64,000 nucleotides of DNA from Streptomyces fuscichromogenes (GTDB lineage Bacteria; Actinomycetota; Actinomycetes; Streptomycetales; Streptomycetaceae), in the NCBI RefSeq assembly GCF_014645815.1, contig NZ_BMML01000001.1:490118-554117 (forward strand). Direction: 5' to 3'. The position numbers and the translations under genes were made by a program. Every line of letters begins with the position of its first letter. Positions within the stretch are counted from its first letter, which is position 1. This document shows, in pieces, positions 59,439 to 64,000 of the stretch. The notes beneath the pieces were generated by a model. That model saw nothing but the letters and a program-made list of their open reading frames with translations, did no database searches and had not been told where the DNA came from.

Positions 59439-61394
59439 CTAACCGGCCCTGCGGACCGGTGGCCTCGCCGTGAACTGGTCCGCCTGGAGCGCGTACAACT
59501 CCGCGTAGACGCCGCCGCTCGCCAGGAGTTCGTCGGGGGTGCCCGACTCCACCACCCGGCCCTGGTCGAGGACGTGCACCAGATCCGCGTGGCGGACCGA
59601 CGCCAGCCGGTGCGTGATCAGTACGACGGTCTGCCCGTTGCCCGCCAGCGCGCGGATCTTCTCGAAGACCTCCAGCTCGGCCCGTGCGTCCAGGGCGGCC
59701 GTCGGCTCGTCCACGATCAGGATGCGACCGCGCCGGTAGGCGGCCCGCGCGATGCCCAGCCGCTGCCACTGGCCGCCGGACAGCTCGTGCCCGCCGCTGA
59801 AGTTGCGGGCCAGCAGGGTGTCCAGACCGCGCGGCAGGTCCCCGACCACCTCCTCGGCGCCCGCCTCCGTGACCGACGTCGCCAGCCGCTCGTCGGTGAG
59901 CGGTGCCGACGAACGGCCGACGGCGACGTTGACCTTGGCGGTGAACGGCCAGCGCTTGAAGTCCTGCGCGACCATGGCGACGCGTTCGGCGAGCCGGTGC
60001 CGGTCGGCCCGCGCCGCGTCGACGCCGTCCCACAGGATGCGGCCGCGATCCGGCTGGTACAGCCCGGCCAGCAGCTTGACCAGGGTGGTCTTGCCGGAGC
60101 CGTTCTCGCCGACCAGGGCGACGATGCGGCCCAGGGGGAGGCTGAGCGTGACGTCGTCCAGGGCGGGGCGGGTGGCATCGTCCGGATGATCGCTCGGATA
60201 GGCGAAGGTGACGTTCTCGAAGCGGATCTCCCGCGGGTCGTCGGGGAGCGGGTCACCGCCGACCGGGATCGCGCGCTCGGCCGCCTCGACGTACAGCCGC
60301 TCCAGGTCGCCGACGAACAGGGCCTCCTCGTGCAGGGTGTTGATCTCCAGCACGAGGGTGTTCAGGCTCGCCGAGCCGGAGCGGATCGCGATCACCGCCG
60401 TACCGGCCACCGACAGGGCCATCGCCCCGCTCAGCAGCAGCCCGCCCAGCGTCGCGTACGTGGCGACGGTCGCGAGTCCGGTCCAGGCCGCCGCGATCAG
60501 ACCGGTACGGGCCGCGAGCCGGGCCAGCCGGGCCTGCTCCGCCTCCGCCGTCTCCGACATCGCCCGGTAGTGCCGAAGCAGGAACGGGCCGACCCCGTGC
60601 ACCCGGATCTCCGGCGCCGCCTCCGGCTCGGTGAGCAGAGCGCTGATCAGGTGGCCGGCGCGGGCGTGCTGCACCCAGGTGTGGAACGACTCGTAGCGGC
60701 GCCGGGCGTTGGTCAGGGCTCCCCAGGCACTCGGGATCGTCATCGTGATCAGCAGCGGGAGCAGGGCCGGGTGCAGCACGGTCAGCACCCCGGCCGCGGT
60801 GATCAGCGAGATCATCGCGTTCACCACGCGCGTGCCGTAGCTGATCATGCGGCGGGCCGAGGAGGCGCCGTACTGCGCGGTGTCCAGCAGTTTGTGGAAG
60901 GCGTGGTCCTCGATCGCGGCGAGTTCGACGGCCGCGGCCCGCTCCAGGTACATCTCGGTCGCCACCCGCTCGACCTTGGGTTCCAGGCGGCCGGTGGCGT
61001 AGGTGGACGCGGCGCGCAGCACGGCGGCCAGGAACAGGACGGCGGCCATGGCCACCAGGGCGGGGGCGGCGCTGCGCAGCCGTTCCTCGATGGTGCCGGT
61101 GCCGATCAGCCGGCCCAGCACGCTGTTCACGGCGAGCAGGCTGACCGCCTGGGCCACCCCGACGCCCACCTGCGAGGCCAGCACGATCCGCGTGGCCCGG
61201 GCGTCCGCCTGCCGGGCCAGCCGCAGACTGGAGGCGAGCATGCCGGGCAGCCGGGTCATCATGGCGCGGAAGTCCAGCTCCAGGAAGGCGTCCCCGTGCT
61301 GGTTCCAGCCCATGTCGTAGCGGAGCGGCCCCCCGAACAGCAACTGCTCCGACTCCGACACCTCGGGCGCCGCCGTGTCCTGCCTCTTCGTCAC
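59439..61394 (-). CDS. ABC exporter with fused membrane and ATPase domains
   Basis: 651 residues from GTG 61394 with GGGGAGGA ahead. A transmembrane domain of about six helices occupies residues 60-370. The ATPase has Walker [18 protein letters not shown]-loop VAQDF, signature [14 protein letters not shown], Walker [13 protein letters not shown] and His switch [22 protein letters not shown] is typical of actinobacterial half-transporters of the MsbA-like/HlyB group associated with peptide or lipid export. It should act as a homodimer. Substrate unknown; no precursor peptide or maturation enzyme is adjacent. Confidence 0.9.
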   Translation of the reverse strand: MTKRQDTAAPEVSESEQLLFGGPLRYDMGWNQHGDAFLELDFRAMMTRLPGMLASSLRLARQADARATRIVLASQVGVGVAQAVSLLAVNSVLGRLIGTGTIEERLRSAAPALVAMAAVLFLAAVLRAASTYATGRLEPKVERVATEMYLERAAAVELAAIEDHAFHKLLDTAQYGASSARRMISYGTRVVNAMISLITAAGVLTVLHPALLPLLITMTIPSAWGALTNARRRYESFHTWVQHARAGHLISALLTEPEAAPEIRVHGVGPFLLRHYRAMSETAEAEQARLARLAARTGLIAAAWTGLATVATYATLGGLLLSGAMALSVAGTAVIAIRSGSASLNTLVLEINTLHEEALFVGDLERLYVEAAERAIPVGGDPLPDDPREIRFENVTFAYPSDHPDDATRPALDDVTLSLPLGRIVALVGENGSGKTTLVKLLAGLYQPDRGRILWDGVDAARADRHRLAERVAMVAQDFKRWPFTAKVNVAVGRSSAPLTDERLATSVTEAGAEEVVGDLPRGLDTLLARNFSGGHELSGGQWQRLGIARAAYRRGRILIVDEPTAALDARAELEVFEKIRALAGNGQTVVLITHRLASVRHADLVHVLDQGRVVESGTPDELLASGGVYAELYALQADQFTARPPVRRAG

Positions 61395-61712
61395 CGCGAT
61401 CCTCCCCGGGGCCGTGACCGTGGACGAACGGCCACTATCGCGGGCGAAGCCGCCACCGGGCAGGGCGCACACCGAGGCTCGCGGGGCGCGGGGGAGTGCA
61501 CGGGGAGTGAGGTCGGGACAACGCGGATACCGCTCATGGCCGGAGACGGTCCCGACGCGGCTCACGGCCCGACGCGACGCCGAGTCGGCTCATGATCCGA
61601 AGCGACGCCGTCGGCCCGGCTCGCGGCCGAGAGTAACTCCGTCAGGGTTTCCGGCGGCCGGCCTCGCGCCGCCGTCACCTCTCGGTCGGCCCGGCGCCTC
61701 GCGCCTGCGCCG

Positions 61713-61890
61713 GTCGGTCCCACTTGCCGGTCGGTCTCACTTGCCCGTCGGCCTTACCGGCCCGGTCGGCCTTACCGGCCCGGTCGGCCCTACCGGCCCG
61801 GTCGGCCCTACCGGCCCGGTCGGGCTTACCGGCCCGGCGGGTCTCACCAGCCCGGTCGGGCTCAACAGCCCGGTCGGCCTCACCCATCCG
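61713..61890. repeat. 18-base tandem repeat, about ten units
   Basis: Unit GTCGGCCTTACCGGCCCG. Eight units of exactly 18 bases run from 61747 to 61890, preceded by two 17-base degenerate units from 61713. The first four are near-identical, later ones diverge. One plus-strand frame reads [12 protein letters not shown] hexapeptides, a collagen-like Gly-X-Y pattern; a minus frame reads GKADRA. It lies in the 521-base gap between the ABC transporter start and the next leftward gene, and no real gene covers it. Confidence 0.92.
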
Positions 61891-61915
61891 TTCCGTCGGC
61901 CGAGGCCGCGCGGCG

Positions 61916-62353
61916 TCACGCGGGCAGGGGGCGGGACCACTCCGGCGTCGTCCCCGTCACCCGGCACAGGGCGAGGTACAGCGGTATCGGCGGGGTGTAC
62001 GGCACCGTGCCCCCGGGGCGGTGGATCAGGCGGGCGGCCGTGGGGAGCGGGGCGCCCGGGCTGTAGTGGGCCGGGGCGGGCCAGGTGAGGGCGTCGTCGG
62101 AGTCCGACGGGACGATCCACCACCAGTGCGTGCCATCGGCGTACACGCATCCCACCCGCGGCAGCCGCGGGACGACCAGCGGCCCCAGTCGCGCCGGTAC
62201 GGCCACAGCGTCGCAGCCCAGCGGTGCCGTCATCCCCTCGGGCACCGGGAACGGCCCGCCTGTGCCGTCCACGGGCGACGACCGCCGGTCACGCTTCAGG
62301 CGGACCAGGGTGTCGAGGCCCAGCGGCCGGCCGGCGCCGCGTACGCCGGTCAT
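61916..62353 (-). CDS. Hypothetical protein coupled to an anti-sigma-like ATPase
   Basis: 145 residues from ATG 62353, whose ATGA overlaps the stop of the ATP-binding gene. It starts [20 protein letters not shown] and has a tryptophan-rich [18 protein letters not shown] segment and [18 protein letters not shown] at the end. No membrane segment or known catalytic motif. Small proteins of this type recur beside RsbW-like ATPases in Streptomyces, but the role is unknown. Confidence 0.75.
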   Translation of the reverse strand: MTGVRGAGRPLGLDTLVRLKRDRRSSPVDGTGGPFPVPEGMTAPLGCDAVAVPARLGPLVVPRLPRVGCVYADGTHWWWIVPSDSDDALTWPAPAHYSPGAPLPTAARLIHRPGGTVPYTPPIPLYLALCRVTGTTPEWSRPLPA

Positions 62354-63057
62354 GGCTGCCTCCGCCGCGGCACCGACCCCAGCGCCCCGGACCGCCCCTC
62401 CGCGCCGGAGCCCGACGACGGCGGGTGCACCGGAGGGTGCGCGGGGCCGTGGGACGGGCCGTGCGACGGACCCGGTACGGGGCGGGAGCCCCAGCCCAGG
62501 TCGTTGCGCGGCTCGGCGGTCTCCCGGGCGGCATCGGTCCGGCGCGGCAGCTCCGCCCAGACCAGCAGGCCGGGCCCGTGCTCCTGAGCTCCCCAGGCCT
62601 GACAGAGCGCGTCGACGAGCAGCAACCCCCTCCCGTGCTCCTCCTCGGGGCGCTGCGGGGACGGGTGGGGCTCGTCGGGCGCACAGCCCTCGTCGTGCAC
62701 GGCGATGCGCACCGTGTCGTCGTGGTCGTGCAGCTCGCACACGACGCGACTGCTCGCGGTGTGCACGATCGCGTTGGTGACCAGCTCGGTGATGACCAGG
62801 GCGGCGGTGTCGCAGGTGTCCGCGCAGACCGACCAGCCGGTCAGCCGGGCACGCACCAGGCGTCTCGCCTGGGCGGGAGAGGCCGGATGAGCGGCCAGCT
62901 CGAACCGGAACCGGCGCTTGACAGTGCCCTCACCAGGCTCGGCTGCCTCCCCCACGCTCGAAGGAGTTCGCACGGGAGGACCCCCATCAGCACCGAGACC
63001 GAGACGGTCTGCGGCGGCGTCTGTTCCTAAGGGCGCGGACGGAATCACGCTTGCCAC
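62350..63057 (-). CDS. RsbW-like ATP-binding (anti-sigma factor type) protein
   Basis: 235 residues from GTG 63057 (GGGGAGAT ahead); a TTG at 63084 would add nine residues. HATPase_c fold of the RsbW/SpoIIAB class: RARLTGWSVCADTCDTAALVITELVTNAIVHTA (N box with ExxxNAxxH-like ELVTNAIVH), VRIAVHDEGCAPDEP (G1 box) and EEEHGRGLLLVDAL (G2 box). An about 50-residue unstructured head and a Ser/His/Pro-rich tail (GPSHGPSHGPAHPPVHPP) flank it. Such proteins usually sit next to XRE-DUF5753 regulators, as here, and may bind anti-sigma antagonists. Confidence 0.88.
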   Translation of the reverse strand: MASVIPSAPLGTDAAADRLGLGADGGPPVRTPSSVGEAAEPGEGTVKRRFRFELAAHPASPAQARRLVRARLTGWSVCADTCDTAALVITELVTNAIVHTASSRVVCELHDHDDTVRIAVHDEGCAPDEPHPSPQRPEEEHGRGLLLVDALCQAWGAQEHGPGLLVWAELPRRTDAARETAEPRNDLGWGSRPVPGPSHGPSHGPAHPPVHPPSSGSGAEGRSGALGSVPRRRQP

Positions 63058-63073
63058 TATCTCCCCGCCATGA

Positions 63074-63109
63074 ACACTTGGCAAGTGTCACTCTGAAAAA
63101 TGCAGAGTG
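63074..63109. promoter_or_regulatory. Two adjacent inverted repeats in the ATPase/XRE divergent region
   Basis: ACACTTG-G-CAAGTGT (63074-63088) is a perfect seven-base inverted repeat; directly after it, CACTCTG (63089-63095) and CAGAGTG (63103-63109) form a second with a seven-base A-rich spacer. They begin 17 bases upstream of the ATP-binding gene start and are about 315 bases from the XRE gene. Candidate operator for the XRE regulator; the remainder of the 366-base gap shows nothing else. Confidence 0.5.
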
Positions 63110-63423
63110 CTGTGTGACGCGGTGAAGGGCCGTGGCACACTGCTCGCAACAGCATGTCGAGCGGCGCCAGTTGGGATCAGTGAGGATCCGGCGGACCGAT
63201 CCGGCCAATGCGACCGATGTCACCGAACTGGACTGTTCCGGCTGTTCGGACCGAATCGGTCTTACCTGGTCTTTCCGGTCGCACTGTCTGATCTTTGAAC
63301 GAGTCTTCGAATGGCGCCGCCGGGCTGTCGGCATGCCGGTGACACCTGTATGTGCAGGGCGGCCATGACGCCGGCGCGCGCCCCATGGGCGAGGCCGGCC
63401 AGGGAACTTCGTGGAGGTGGAGC

Positions 63424-64000
63424 GTGAGCGAGCCGCGGTCCGCGCCGACCGTGGGCCAGGTGGTCCTCGGCCGGCGCCTCCTCGACCTGCGGGAACGCGC
63501 GGGGCTCAAGCGCGAGGAGGCTGCCCGCGTGCTCCGCGTGGCGCCCGCCACCGTCCGCCGTATGGAGATGGCCGAGGTCGCCCTCAAGATCCCGTACCTC
63601 CAACTGCTCCTGAAGGCCTACGGGGTGTCCGACGAGGAGGCCGACCTCTTCGTCCGGCTCGCCGAGGAGGCCAACCGGCCCGGCTGGTGGCAGCGGTTCC
63701 ACGACATCCTGCCGACCTGGTTCTCCATGTACGTCAGCCTGGAGGGCGCGGCGAGCCTGATCCGCTCCTACGAACCGCACTTCGTGCCCGGCCTGATGCA
63801 GACCGAGGACTACGCGCGCGGGGTGCTGAAGTCGGGCGCCATCGGCCAGACGGAGCCGGAGGAGATCGAGCGCCATGTCGCCCTGCGCATGGAACGCCAG
63901 CAACTGCTCACCCGTACCGACGCGCCCCGCGTCTGGGCGGTGATGGACGAGACCGCCCTGCGCCGCCCGGTCGGCGGTCCGGAGGTGATGCGCGCGCAGA
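63424..64000 (+). CDS. XRE-family regulator with DUF5753 domain (3' end outside window)
   Basis: GTG 63424 with GGAGGTGGAG upstream; 192 residues are visible and the frame is still open at the edge. Helix-turn-helix: LGRRLLDLRERAGLKREEAARVLRVAPATVRRMEMAEVAL. The DUF5753 ligand-like domain begins near residue 95 (WFSMYVSLEGAASLIRSYEPHFVPGLMQTEDYARGVL) and continues through RQQLLTRTDAPRVWAVMDETALRRPVGG. This is the WhiJ-like group of Streptomyces developmental regulators, usually accompanied by a small DUF397 protein (not yet seen, perhaps beyond the window) and an RsbW-like ATPase (the divergent gene). Confidence 0.9.
   Translation, partial: MSEPRSAPTVGQVVLGRRLLDLRERAGLKREEAARVLRVAPATVRRMEMAEVALKIPYLQLLLKAYGVSDEEADLFVRLAEEANRPGWWQRFHDILPTWFSMYVSLEGAASLIRSYEPHFVPGLMQTEDYARGVLKSGAIGQTEPEEIERHVALRMERQQLLTRTDAPRVWAVMDETALRRPVGGPEVMRAQ

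Noticed and set aside
61375..62088. Collagen-like protein gene on the plus strand
   Set aside because: The frame begins inside the antisense of the ABC transporter and ends inside the next gene; no ribosome-binding site or signal peptide.

Overview
The window is chromosomal DNA from a Streptomyces (or very close actinomycete). It is very GC-rich with GC-biased third codon positions. It has many GTG starts, start-codon overlaps (ATGA/GTGA) and -10 boxes of the TAGGNT type lying 6-8 bases before a start codon. Several families are typical of the genus: DUF4184, DUF3068, a DUF6343-like protein, XRE-DUF5753 regulators paired with RsbW-like ATP-binding proteins, and short dispersed GC-rich palindromes. 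The pyk - pdtaR-like regulator - polA - rpsA - coaE order is the conserved actinobacterial backbone also seen around pykA-Rv1626-polA-rpsA-coaE in Mycobacterium tuberculosis. I see no insertion sequence, prophage or CRISPR array.

Layout. 1-4.8 kb: a divergent cluster matching the steroid ring C/D (HIP) catabolic genes ipdC-ipdB-ipdA-echA20, plus two short-chain dehydrogenases, with a palindromic operator in the shared promoter. 4.8-13.2 kb: a zinc-peptidase-like protein, a GH35 beta-galactosidase with a divergent AraC regulator, chorismate mutase, PepN, an NmrA-like oxidoreductase and a GNAT. 13.4-16.2 kb: an isolated decarboxylase plus N-hydroxylase pair (desA/desB-like). 16.2-20.7 kb: Tat-exported 5'-nucleotidase, pyruvate kinase, tRNA-Leu(CAA) and an ANTAR response regulator. 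20.7-26.5 kb: complete branched-chain amino acid ABC importer (livKHMGF). 27-30 kb: PaaI-like thioesterase with tandem operators and a YdeP-like molybdopterin oxidoreductase. 30-45.7 kb: polA, a secreted lytic transglycosylase behind a structured leader, a 44-residue membrane peptide, DUF3068, HrpB helicase, a methyltransferase, rpsA, a PAC2 protein, coaE and a TPR protein. 45.7-53.8 kb: small membrane protein, acyltransferase, methyltransferase, S4 RNA-binding protein, family 5 uracil-DNA glycosylase, and a GntR-controlled NCS1 permease/hydantoin-racemase module. 53.9-55.1 kb: a conserved protein of unknown function followed by about 330 noncoding bases that hold a canonical tRNA-like T-arm and end in a strong terminator; I consider this the most interesting locus. 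55.3-64 kb: FUSC exporter, an endonuclease/phosphatase-fold enzyme, a DUF899 protein, an ABC exporter and an anti-sigma-like/XRE regulatory pair cut by the window end.

The genes are mostly independent housekeeping or small metabolic units. Groups that clearly work together are the ipd cluster, the liv importer, the two-gene decarboxylase/hydroxylase operon, GntR with permease and racemase, and the XRE/ATP-binding module. Several intergenic regions carry short tandem repeats with periods of 10, 15, 18 and 30 bp, mostly multiples of three.
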